DNA from: Rhodococcoides corynebacterioides
Lineage (GTDB): Bacteria; Actinomycetota; Actinomycetes; Mycobacteriales; Mycobacteriaceae
DNA: 64,000 nt
Direction of reading: 5' to 3'
NCBI RefSeq assembly: GCF_019834675.1
Contig: NZ_JABUBU010000003.1
Location: 124,001 to 188,000, forward strand
Shown: positions 18,363 through 26,629 of the stretch, in pieces
How the letters are laid out: every line of letters begins with the position of its first letter
Numbering within the stretch: position 1 is the first letter of the stretch
Made by a program: the position numbers and the translations under genes
Notes under the pieces: generated by a model
The model's input: the letters and a program-made list of their open reading frames with translations, nothing else
Database searches by the model: none
What the model was told of the DNA's origin: nothing

Positions 18363-19643
18363 ATGGCAGTGCGCGCGGGTGTGGTGGTCACGGGTAGCGA
18401 AGTTCTGGCTGGACGGGTCAGCGACCGCAACGGGCCGTGGGTAGCTCAGCAGCTCTTGGCGATGGGTGTCGACGTCGCTCATCTGACAGTGTGCGGCGAT
18501 CGGCCGACCGATCTGACGGCCCAGGTTCAGTTTCTCGCCGACCAGAAAGTCGACCTCATCGTCACCACAGGCGGCCTCGGCCCGACTGCAGACGACCTCA
18601 CGGTCGAGACTGTCGCCGCGCTGTACGGACGCGAGATGCATCTCGACGTCGAACTCGAAGGCCGCATCACGGCGATAGTCGAGCGCTGGCGCAGCAGGCT
18701 CGGCAGTGTCGCCGACTCCGAACCCCTGCGAGCCGGGGTACGCAAGCAGGCCATGGTTCCCGCCGGAGCGCAGTCGATTCCGCCGACAGGCACGGCACCG
18801 GGTGTGGCGATCGCCGACGAGTCGGGGACACTCCCCGCGGTCCTCATTCTGCCGGGACCGCCCTCCGAACTGCAGGCGATGTGGCCGGAAGCTATCCAGA
18901 GCGCACCCGTCGCCGCAGTGCTCACGAGGCGAGAGTCCGTTGTCGAAGCCACTATTCGCGCTTACGGACTGTCGGAGGCCGACCTCGCCGCAACGTTGCG
19001 CACCGCAGAGAGTTCGATCGCCGGGTTCGGCGACCTGGCGATCACCACCTGCCTGTCGCGCGGTGAACTCGAGATGGTCACTCGTTACGAGGAGTCCGCG
19101 GCCGCCGCGTACTCCGAGGTGTTGGCGCTCATCGAGAAGCACCACGGCGCGCAGCTCTTCTCGACCAACGGTTCCACCATCGACGACATCGTGGCGACTC
19201 GGGCCAGCGGCCGCCGGATCGCGACCGCGGAATCGTGCACCGGCGGCATGATCGCCGCACGGCTCACCGATCGGGCCGGCTCCTCGGCCTACGTGGTCGG
19301 CGGCGTGGTCTCCTACGCCAACGAAATGAAGATCGGCTCCCTCGACGTCCCCGCCGCCACGATCGACGAGCACGGCGCCGTCAGCGAACCCGTGGCCGCC
19401 CGCATGGCCGAAGGTGCGCTGCACCGCGTCGGTGCCGATGTCGCCGTGTCGACCAGCGGCGTCGCAGGTCCGGGCGGCGGAACCGAGAGCAAGCCCGTCG
19501 GCACCGTGTGCTTCGGCATCGCTGTTGCGGGCCGACCGACCGTCACGCGGACGCTGCGTCTACCCGGTGACCGCGCGAGTGTCCGGGCGCTCTCGGTCAC
19601 CGTCGCGATGCACATGCTCGCGGACGCCTTGGGCGACGCTTGA
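18363..19643 (+). CDS. cinA: CinA family protein (nicotinamide-nucleotide amidohydrolase)
   Basis: The 426-aa product has both CinA domains. The N-terminal molybdopterin-binding-like domain (about 1-170) contains TGSEVLAGRVSDRNG and TTGGLGPTADD (about 69-79). The C-terminal amidase domain (from about 275) contains ATAESCTGGMIAARLTD and GVAGPGGGTESKPVGTV. The enzyme deamidates NMN in pyridine nucleotide recycling, and the N-terminal domain can act as ADP-ribose pyrophosphatase in characterised members. Full length, in its own transcription unit. Confidence 0.93.
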   Translation: MAVRAGVVVTGSEVLAGRVSDRNGPWVAQQLLAMGVDVAHLTVCGDRPTDLTAQVQFLADQKVDLIVTTGGLGPTADDLTVETVAALYGREMHLDVELEGRITAIVERWRSRLGSVADSEPLRAGVRKQAMVPAGAQSIPPTGTAPGVAIADESGTLPAVLILPGPPSELQAMWPEAIQSAPVAAVLTRRESVVEATIRAYGLSEADLAATLRTAESSIAGFGDLAITTCLSRGELEMVTRYEESAAAAYSEVLALIEKHHGAQLFSTNGSTIDDIVATRASGRRIATAESCTGGMIAARLTDRAGSSAYVVGGVVSYANEMKIGSLDVPAATIDEHGAVSEPVAARMAEGALHRVGADVAVSTSGVAGPGGGTESKPVGTVCFGIAVAGRPTVTRTLRLPGDRASVRALSVTVAMHMLADALGDA

Positions 19644-19753
19644 ACGTCATCGAACCCCGCACACCCGCGCGGTCAGTTCACCTTTGGCGAGTCTCTACCC
19701 AGCAGAAGATGCATTGCCGATTCCACGCCTGTCGGTCGTGACGACGACTCGCG

Positions 19754-21346
19754 TCAGCCCATGTGGACCGGGGTGTCCCCGGCCGGTAAATCGGTCTTGC
19801 GGGCTCGGACCAACACCAGCACGATCGGTGAGATCAGGACGACCATGATCGCCGCTGCCGCGAACGCATGCGCGTAACCGGAGACCTCTGCGGAGAACAT
19901 GTAATCGATCGTCGAGGTGACGAAGTTGCGGATCGGCTCCGGCAAGGCCGCGAGCTCGGAGTCGGGCGGCACGGTCTGCGAGGCCAGGGCCTCCGGGGGC
20001 ATTCCGGCGGGCGCCACGGGGGCAGTGTTCGACGACAGATACGACGATTTGGCGGACGTGTAGATGGTGGTGAAGACGGCGGTTCCCAATGCTCCGCCGA
20101 TCTGCAGGGCCGCGTTGACCAGCGCGCTGGCAGCGCCGGCGTCGTGATCGGCGACGCCGATGAGCGCGACGTTCTGCATCGGCACCATGAGCAGACCCAG
20201 TCCGAGCCCGAGGAGCACCACTCCGGGAAGCACGTGCGTCCAGTAGGAGGTGTCCACGCCGATCTGGGTGAGCAGGAGCAGACCGATGGCGGAGGCAACG
20301 GGTCCGGCGGCCATCAACGGCTTCGGCCCTACCCGGGGCATCAGCGCCGACGCCGCGGCAGCGGTCATCATGATGCCGCCGGTCATGGGGAGCGACGCGA
20401 CACCCGCGATGACGGGGCTGAATCCGAGGACGATCTGGAAGTAGAAGGTGAGGTACAGGGTTCCGCCGAGGAGCGCGGCACCCACGATCGCCGATCCGAG
20501 GTATGCCGACCCACGGTCACGATCGAGCAGGACACCCAGCGGAAGAAGCGGATTCGGGGAACGCGACTCGACCACGACGAAGGCGGCGAGGAGAACGATG
20601 CCCAGCGCGATGAAGCCGAGGGTCGCGAGGTTGGACCACCCGTCCTCGGCCTCGGTGAAGCCGTAGACCAGTGAACCGAGCCCGAGTGCGACCAGGATCG
20701 CGCCGGGGACGTCGTACCGCGTGTCGCCCTCGGCCTTGCTCTCCTTCACCAGCGGGATGGCGGCTGCTGCGGCGATGATCGCGACGGGGACGTTGACCAG
20801 CAGGCACCACCGCCAGTTGGCGTACTCGGTGAGCACGCCCCCGAGCAGCAGGCCCACGGCCGCGCCGCCGCCGGCGATGGCCCCGAAGACGCCGAACGCC
20901 TTGGCGCGCTCCTTCTCGTCCGTGAACGTGGTGGTCAGAATCGCCAGAGCAGCAGGGGCGAGGAGGGCGGCGAAGACGCCCTGGCCGGCGCGGGCGGCGA
21001 AGAGCTGATAGCCCTCCTGCGCGAGTCCGCCGATGGCCGAGGCGATCGCGAATCCCGCCATGCCGACCAGGAAGGAACGCTTTCGACCCCAGTAGTCCGC
21101 GATGCGGCCGCCGAGCAGAAGCAACGCACCGAAGGCCAGCGCGTAGGCCGTGATGACCCACGCGCGACCGCTGTCGCTGATGCCCAGGTCTTCCTGCGCC
21201 TGCGGCAGGGCGATGTTGACGATGGTCGCGTCAAGCACGATCGTCAGCTGCGTGATGGCGACGATGCACAGCACCAGCCAGCGGCGCTCGTAGTTCGGAT
21301 TGGCATCGTTCTTCTGGGAAGACACGATGTCGGGATTGGTGGTCAC
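19754..21346 (-). CDS. MFS drug exporter, DHA2 (EmrB/QacA) 14-TM family
   Basis: The 530-aa protein has about 14 hydrophobic segments. TM1 contains LDATIVNIALPQAQEDLG, the motif A loop is GGRIADYWGRKRSF, and the motif C region is FGAIAGGGAAVGLLLGGVL, as in proton-driven multidrug exporters of the QacA/EmrB group. The frame is open further upstream, but GTG 21346 (MTTNPDIVSSQK) gives the usual N-terminus. It is divergent from a TetR gene with an operator-like palindrome between, the standard local-repressor arrangement. Confidence 0.9.
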   Translation of the reverse strand: MTTNPDIVSSQKNDANPNYERRWLVLCIVAITQLTIVLDATIVNIALPQAQEDLGISDSGRAWVITAYALAFGALLLLGGRIADYWGRKRSFLVGMAGFAIASAIGGLAQEGYQLFAARAGQGVFAALLAPAALAILTTTFTDEKERAKAFGVFGAIAGGGAAVGLLLGGVLTEYANWRWCLLVNVPVAIIAAAAAIPLVKESKAEGDTRYDVPGAILVALGLGSLVYGFTEAEDGWSNLATLGFIALGIVLLAAFVVVESRSPNPLLPLGVLLDRDRGSAYLGSAIVGAALLGGTLYLTFYFQIVLGFSPVIAGVASLPMTGGIMMTAAAASALMPRVGPKPLMAAGPVASAIGLLLLTQIGVDTSYWTHVLPGVVLLGLGLGLLMVPMQNVALIGVADHDAGAASALVNAALQIGGALGTAVFTTIYTSAKSSYLSSNTAPVAPAGMPPEALASQTVPPDSELAALPEPIRNFVTSTIDYMFSAEVSGYAHAFAAAAIMVVLISPIVLVLVRARKTDLPAGDTPVHMG

Positions 21347-21432
21347 GGGCGTGCCTCGGTCCTGAGAAAAAGTCTGGTGGGGTCGTCTGATCGACGAGCC
21401 GAAAATGTAGCGTTGCGGACCGACAACGGTCA

Positions 21433-21448
21433 AACTAACTAGTTGGTT
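21433..21448. promoter_or_regulatory. Operator-like palindrome between exporter and TetR genes
   Basis: AACTAACTAGTTGGTT is a near-perfect palindrome (one mismatch per arm) centred on CTAG, 18 nt upstream of the TetR GTG and about 87 nt upstream of the exporter start. Probable binding site for the adjacent TetR repressor. Confidence 0.6.
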
Positions 21449-21465
21449 GGCGTACGATTCGGGCT

Positions 21466-22062
21466 GTGAAGTCGGACACGACACCTTCGCCCACCGCCTC
21501 TGCCACCCGCGAACGCATCCTGATCGCCGCACGCCGAGAGTTCGCCGACCACGGCCTCGCCGGCGCGCGCGTCGATCGGATCGCACTGGCGTCACGCTCC
21601 AGCAAGGAGCGCCTGTACGCGTATTACGGCGACAAGGAACGGCTGTTCGGCGCTGCACTCGATCACGGGTTCCGGGGGTTCGTCGAGGCCGTGGAGTTCA
21701 CACCACGCGACCTGCCCGGCTACGCCATGAATGCCTTCACCCGTCTCGCGAGCGAGAAGGACGAGCACAGGATGCTGCTCTGGGCGCAGTTGCAAGGCCA
21801 TTCCCCCGCAATCGAGCACTCCGAGGTGATGCAGGAGCGCGTCCGCGAGGTCGAGCAGGCTCAACGCGACGGGTTCATCGACTCCCACTGGGGTGCGGCA
21901 GATCTGATGACAGTGATCTTCGGGGTGTTATTCAGTTGGTTCACCACACCGGACCTCGGTCATCCATCCCATCGCCATTGGGACGAGGCCGAGATTGCGC
22001 GGCGTCGTCTCGTCGTCGGCGAGGCGGTCCGGAGAGTGGTGGAGCCTCGGTCGGAGCTGTAG
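21466..22062 (+). CDS. TetR family transcriptional regulator
   Basis: The 198-aa product has an N-terminal HTH (ARREFADHGLAGARVDRIAL, then RLYAYYGDKERLFGAAL) and a TetR C-terminal domain with conserved aromatic residues (LFSWFTTPDLGHPSHRHWDE). The GTG at 21466 is the first start after the operator palindrome. It likely represses the divergent DHA2 exporter and itself, being released by an exported drug. Confidence 0.88.
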   Translation: MKSDTTPSPTASATRERILIAARREFADHGLAGARVDRIALASRSSKERLYAYYGDKERLFGAALDHGFRGFVEAVEFTPRDLPGYAMNAFTRLASEKDEHRMLLWAQLQGHSPAIEHSEVMQERVREVEQAQRDGFIDSHWGAADLMTVIFGVLFSWFTTPDLGHPSHRHWDEAEIARRRLVVGEAVRRVVEPRSEL

Positions 22063-22080
22063 CCCGCCGTCGCAAACCCT

Positions 22081-22200
22081 GAAGCGGCCGTGAAGTCCAT
22101 GGTGGGTAAGGACCCGCAGACCCCGCCGGAGTCGGTGCTGCTCCAGCAGTGGCAGGAGACCATCCCGCTGCTCACCACCGCCAACACGGAGGTCAGGCAC
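22081..22200 (+). pseudogene. C-terminal fragment of an NMT1/Thi5-like ABC substrate-binding protein
   Basis: The reading frame from about 22090 encodes MVGKDPQTPPESVLLQQW followed by ETIPLLTTANTE, which reads as the end of a periplasmic-type binding protein of the nitrate/taurine/pyrimidine (NMT1) group. It then runs into unrelated codons at the junction with the ATPase remnant. Only about 35-40 codons are left, with no signal peptide or start. Confidence 0.5.
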
Positions 22201-22209
22201 CGGGCGGCA

Positions 22210-22694
22210 ACGCTGCCGTCCGCAAGAGCCATCTCGCTGGGGGCGAGATGTGCGGGATGGACAAGAAGGCCGCCGCAGACAAGGCCGACCAGCTCATCGA
22301 GATGACCGGCCTGACCGGCTTCGAGAACGCCCTTCCCCACGAGCTCTCCGGCGGCATGCAGCAACGCGTCTCCCTGTGCCGGGCGCTGCTGCACGAACCC
22401 GAAATACTGCAGATGGACGAGCCCTTCGGAGCTCTCGGCGCCCTCACCCGCGAGAAGATTGAACGTCGAGCTGCACCGCATCAGCGGGAAACCGGCACGA
22501 CGGTCATGCTGGTCACCCACTCCGTCTTCCTAACCAATCGGACGGTCGTCATGAGCCGGCGGTCCGAGAGGATCGTCGACGCTATCGAGGTACCTCCCGG
22601 CGCACCGGAAGTGCAGCGCGACGATGGAGCGGCGGGAGTTCATCTCCGTGCCAATACCGTGCGGGAACTACTCGGGGCGACGAGCGTGGACTGA
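22210..22694 (+). pseudogene. Degraded ABC transporter ATP-binding protein
   Basis: The frame contains the ABC signature LSGGMQQRVSLCRALL, Walker B ILQMDEPFGALGALTREK, and the switch histidine in GTTVMLVTHSVF. Walker A and about 100 N-terminal residues are missing. After TREK the residues are garbled for about a dozen codons and then resume, indicating two compensating frameshifts, and a short deletion follows THSVF. It is clearly related to nitrate/sulfonate/taurine importer ATPases and is non-functional as it stands. It abuts a binding-protein fragment, so an internal deletion fused the two genes. Confidence 0.75.
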
Positions 22695-22706
22695 GGTTCA
22701 AGCTGG

Positions 22707-22734
22707 AGGACCTACGACGGTGGTCGTGGGTCCT
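22707..22734 (+). terminator. Stem-loop after ABC remnant
   Basis: AGGACCTACGAC (22707-22718) pairs with GTCGTGGGTCCT (22723-22734) around a 4-nt GGTG loop: 12 bp with one G-T pair. It starts 12 nt after the pseudogene stop. No U-tract follows. Confidence 0.5.
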
Positions 22735-23106
22735 CTACTGAACCCCTGCCGAAGGCAATGGCACAAAGCAATGACTCTGAGGGATTCCGAGAAAACCGCA
22801 CTTTTTGCTGGAACCGACCCGTGCCGCCAAGCGATGTACGGCGAGCAGATGCCAGGGCAGCTGACATCCGGGGATCGTGGTGGTGGTCAGAACGATGCCG
22901 TAGCACCATAATTTTTCGAACCCCTCGATCTCTGGACGATACGCGACGAGTCGAGATCGTTCGGATGGAAGGGGTGCTCCTCCCCCGACGCAAACCTCCC
23001 ACGTTGGCACACAATGCCACCGTCCATCGCGGCTTGTCGCACGGGCCAGCCAGGCACGAGGTCATTCGGCAGGGAAGCTGACAAGTACTACTGGATGACG
23101 CCGAGG
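22735..23106. other. Non-coding stretch at the left edge of the accessory island
   Basis: About 370 bases of lower-GC sequence with no ORF of coding character. It may be insertion-sequence debris; no element is recognised. Confidence 0.4.
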
Positions 23107-25161
23107 TTAGGTGGCACTGCCAGCGGAAGTTGAAGGGCCCCTCCTCAATCGGCCGGATAATCTAGTCTTGATGACCGCGTGCTCGGAGGCCAAACCAAAT
23201 AACGATCCGGTCAATGCCTCGTTACTCATGAACGCCCTGGTGAGTTCCTCGTGCGTGAGGCCCTGTTGATCGGCGAGCGCGAGCATCTGGCCAACGCGAC
23301 ACGCCATGGCCGTGCTGTAAACCACTCTGACCGCCTTCCTAGCGTCCTCGTGCTGCGGCGGCGCGGTGTGTTCCACCCAGTAATTCGTTACGTCCTCGAT
23401 AAGAGGGAACCGTGGATCTATTACTACCGTGCCGAGCTGTCCCGTCCTACCGGGGATGTACTTCACTCCAATACGGGGACGCTGTTCCACTTCCTCGTCG
23501 CTAAAAGCGTCGGGACTAAAGTGGCACTCAGGAATTGCCGCAGGCACCTTTCGCGAGTCGCCGGGGTCGTCGCCCCCTTTGTTGCCGGAAGCGGCCAACC
23601 CACGACCACCGCCGGGGGCGGGCTGACCACTCACCGCATCATCGGCGTTGCGTTTGCGGCGCATCCCGTGTGCACCGATTGAACCCTCGCCTTTTGGCGT
23701 TCCTGGCGTCGCCCCGTTCTCCTTCGGGGACCAGATTACCCGCTTGAACATCTCCATGAACGGCTGAGCAACCTTGTCGATGACGTCCTGGTCGACGTCC
23801 GTGTGGTCGTCAGGAATCGACGCCTCGATCGCCTTCACCACGAAGTCCGGCATGTTGTCTATAAAAGACTGCTCGAACAACCCCCAGGGTAGGTCCCGCC
23901 CTTGAGTCGCGAACGTACGCGGTTGCACATAGTTCAACGACGTACGTGACGAGGTAGGAAATACCCCGCCGCGCGGATCGTTAACATCATCGGCCTGCCG
24001 GGGTTCGATGATAATCGAAAGGCGCCGATACACCGATGCGGACGAAATCCCAAACTTTTGGTAATCTCGGGCTCCATCGCGTCGGTGATAGAGTTCGTTC
24101 CTGTAGAGCACCGAGATACCAGGACGCTCAGCTAGCCGGCGGCCACCGCCCTTCTGCACCGCGTCGGCGGGAATGAGGTTGACGAACATCCGGCCTCCAT
24201 CAGGCAGCGTTATCGTCGCCGCCTCCGAATTCCCCTTCTGTGAAATAGCGCCGGACATCAAAATACCTGTTGGGCGGACAGGCTCATTGAGCACGCGGCT
24301 GTCGCTGTTAGCGATCGATCCGTCGAGAGTGGTGCGACCGAGGCGGTCACGGCGCCGACTGGCCCAAGCCTCGACGTCCGACGTCCGTGGGTCTTCGTAG
24401 CGCAACTCGACGCCGGCGGGGTGAGCGTAGTAGCGGTGAGTGAGGTAATTCGGTCCAGTGTGGGTCATCCAATTCCCCTCTGGTCCAAGAAAAGTGTGTT
24501 CCTGTCCGGTGTTGCCCAAGAATAAGAGCATCGTGCCCGTGCCGACCTCGCCAGACTGTTCGTCTGTGTACCCAAGCCAATCCGGACGATCGGAAATAAA
24601 TTCATCAAAAAGTTCCGCAGGTGCAACCTCGCTTCGTAGCTGCTTTCCATCCTCAAGCCACGACAGAGTCGCCGCCTCGTAGTAACCCAGTGCTTCAGAT
24701 CTGTCGGGCACGTATCGGAGCCACATAAGCTTACCCTCGGGAAATTCGGCGGTCCAACTCGCAACGATGACGCCGGCCTTGTTCCATGGCAACGTCGATA
24801 CGCGTACACCCATCGCGAAGTTACCATGGAGATCACCCGCTGCTTGGTTCTTTGAACTGAGATCCAGCAGTCCAGCCATATAGTCGACCATCTCATCGCC
24901 CATACCGCAGCCGTTGTCGTAGTACACCATTCTATATCGTTTAGGCCGTATGGTGTACGGGTAATGGTCGGGAACTTCTTTTACAGACCAGTCCGCCGCA
25001 GCGCTCGGCCAGTGAATACCCAACTGCATCTTGGTCGCTTGAGCTTCGAGCCCATTTTGGACGAGTTCTCGAAGAAACTGAGTGTCATCGCCCTCCCGGT
25101 AGCTACGCTCGATTAATACTGCGCCCGCGCGCGCGCCGTCAGCTGAAATGGCTCTCGCCAC
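23107..25161 (-). CDS. GHKL-type ATPase (Hsp90/MutL-like ATP-binding protein)
   Basis: The 684-aa product has an N-terminal Bergerat-fold ATPase: FLRELVQNGLEA (N box, about 29-40), YYDNGCGMGDE (G1, about 80-90) and DLHGNFAMGVRVS (glycine-rich lid, about 110-122). The rest is unrecognised and includes a flexible Gly/Pro/Lys region around 530-580. The frame opens further upstream, but GTG 25161 has AGGAG at 7 nt and keeps the N box near the N-terminus. GC content is lower than in core genes. Related ATPases act as ATP-gated clamps on DNA or as chaperones. The position beside helicases and restriction genes suggests a defence role, which is inference. Confidence 0.72.
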   Translation of the reverse strand: MARAISADGARAGAVLIERSYREGDDTQFLRELVQNGLEAQATKMQLGIHWPSAAADWSVKEVPDHYPYTIRPKRYRMVYYDNGCGMGDEMVDYMAGLLDLSSKNQAAGDLHGNFAMGVRVSTLPWNKAGVIVASWTAEFPEGKLMWLRYVPDRSEALGYYEAATLSWLEDGKQLRSEVAPAELFDEFISDRPDWLGYTDEQSGEVGTGTMLLFLGNTGQEHTFLGPEGNWMTHTGPNYLTHRYYAHPAGVELRYEDPRTSDVEAWASRRRDRLGRTTLDGSIANSDSRVLNEPVRPTGILMSGAISQKGNSEAATITLPDGGRMFVNLIPADAVQKGGGRRLAERPGISVLYRNELYHRRDGARDYQKFGISSASVYRRLSIIIEPRQADDVNDPRGGVFPTSSRTSLNYVQPRTFATQGRDLPWGLFEQSFIDNMPDFVVKAIEASIPDDHTDVDQDVIDKVAQPFMEMFKRVIWSPKENGATPGTPKGEGSIGAHGMRRKRNADDAVSGQPAPGGGRGLAASGNKGGDDPGDSRKVPAAIPECHFSPDAFSDEEVEQRPRIGVKYIPGRTGQLGTVVIDPRFPLIEDVTNYWVEHTAPPQHEDARKAVRVVYSTAMACRVGQMLALADQQGLTHEELTRAFMSNEALTGSLFGLASEHAVIKTRLSGRLRRGPSTSAGSAT

Positions 25162-25689
25162 GTTACTCCTCTCGTCCCGCCACAGTCTTGCAACCGATGC
25201 TCGCAGTCGCGAGGCGCCGTATGACTGGCGGTTGTACTCGAACTTTGACGGTTCGACGGTACTTGTCAGCCTCGGCACCCGCCTGGTTTTCCTCCAACGA
25301 GCACTGCCCACAACCGGTCCCCGCGTTGACTATCGTTCGCACAGACGCGTGCTCGCGCCTCACGGAAGCCCCGAGTGCGCCACACGGCTGCGTCCGTTCT
25401 GCCGCATGAAGCGGAAGGGCGCCCATTCTGGGTGTTGATCGACAGGCCCTTAGTCACCCTCACCCGCAAGATGAGGAACATCGAGCTGCGTCGCATCTGG
25501 CGGGAAAGCGGAAACAGCTGTTGTGCTAGTCACCACTCCGCCGACGACGCGGTCGGCCTTGACACGTGTGGTCGTTGAGCGCGCGGCCGGGTCGGACCGT
25601 CTACTGCTGCGACGCCGCCCTTCTCACCATACCGGTAATCGCGCGACAAAATAGCGGCCCGGGATTATCCCCGCTGCCTCCGCCGTACG
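25162..25689. other. Intergenic region between GHKL gene and IS remnant
   Basis: About 530 bases without a convincing gene. It should contain the GHKL promoter (minus strand) and unrecognisable 5' sequence of the IS21 remnant. Confidence 0.4.
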
Positions 25690-26040
25690 CGACTTGTTTG
25701 GCGCGTCGACGAGTGCGAACTGAAGAAGATCTCCCGCATCGGGCTGATCGTCAGCGACGAAGTCGGCTACATCCCGTTCGACACCGGCGCAGCGAACCTG
25801 TTCTTCCAGCTCGTGTCGAGTCGATACGAGAAATCCTCGATCTTGCTGACCTCGAACCTGCCGTTCGCCCGTTGGGGAGAGGTGTCCGGCGAAGCGACCA
25901 TCGCCTCGGCGATGATCGACCGCATCGTTCACCACGCCGACATCATCGCTCCCAAAGGCTCCAGCTACCGCATCAAATACACCACGATCGAGTCACTACC
26001 TTCCGTCGCCGCCGACCGCGAGGCAAACTCGACCACCTAA
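25690..26040 (+). pseudogene. 5'-truncated IS21-family istB (transposase helper ATPase)
   Basis: The frame reads ELKKISRIGLIVSDEVGYIP, then NLFFQLVSSRYEKSSILLTS, NLPFARWGE and MIDRIVHHADII, ending ADREANSTT. This is the C-terminal ~115 residues of IstB, the AAA+ helper of IS21 transposition, including Walker B (LIVSDEVGY) and sensor regions. The Walker A half and the IstA transposase are absent, so the element is dead. It marks past insertion into the defence region. Confidence 0.82.
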
Positions 26041-26043
26041 CAC

Positions 26044-26093
26044 CTGCTCACTTTTCGACCGGAACAACTGCTCAAATTTGGACCAGAGCTGAC
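26044..26093 (+). repeat. Right-end terminal repeats of the IS21 remnant
   Basis: Two direct copies of CTGCTCA (26044-26050 and 26068-26074), each followed by A/T-rich bases, lie just after the istB stop. Repeated motifs of this type form IS21-family ends. The outer boundary is probably near 26093. Confidence 0.5.
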
Positions 26094-26629
26094 AACGGTT
26101 CGGCGGTTGCGGCCGGTGTCCGAGACCGACATGCGGCGTCTGTACAGCGCGGATATCTCAACGCCCTCTTCTCATGGGAGTGAGCATCAGATTGCGGGTC
26201 TCCCTCGGGGTGCTGGATTGTGGTCAGAGACCACCAACAACTGAGGAGGCCCGCCGTCATCGGCGGAGCCACACAAGTGAGCACTTCTGGAGATCAGATC
26301 TGTGCGCTTTCACTGAGCGTTGTCAGTTCCTTAAGGGCGATGCTGATCGGGGACCAGACCGGCGCCCTTGCGGGTTTCTTCACATGAATGCAGTAACGGA
26401 CGGGTCGAGTCTAGATGGAGCGAGGTGGAGCGCCCGGAGTATTCTTTGGAAGCTCGTTTCGGAGTCGCCATCATATTCATTAGCATCTGACAGCGCCACA
26501 ACCAACTGACGCGGGGACTCCAGTCCGTGATCGCCTAGCTCCGCCGGGAGCTGAGTCCGCAGCGTGATCCCGGCGTAGTCGTCTGAGACGGGCCGCGGAG
26601 CGGTGAATCTGTCGCTGCGGCCCAGTTGG
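26094..26629. other. Region without a clear gene, possible gene remnant
   Basis: It contains a perfect GTGGTC-AGA-GACCAC hairpin (about 26219-26233). On the minus strand about 26380-26600 there is an open frame reading GITLRTQLPAELGDHGLESP and SFQRILRALHLAPSRLDPS that has coding character but no usable start. That frame may be the 3' remnant of a gene downstream of the GmrSD gene. No function recognised. Confidence 0.35.

Noticed and set aside
18162..19424. 420-codon minus-strand frame over cinA
   Set aside because: Shadow of cinA, with no homology.
19644..19753. GATTCCAC near 19718 as a third palindromic repeat copy
   Set aside because: Only one 8-nt arm is present, without the matching inverted arm or the CCGGGG core.
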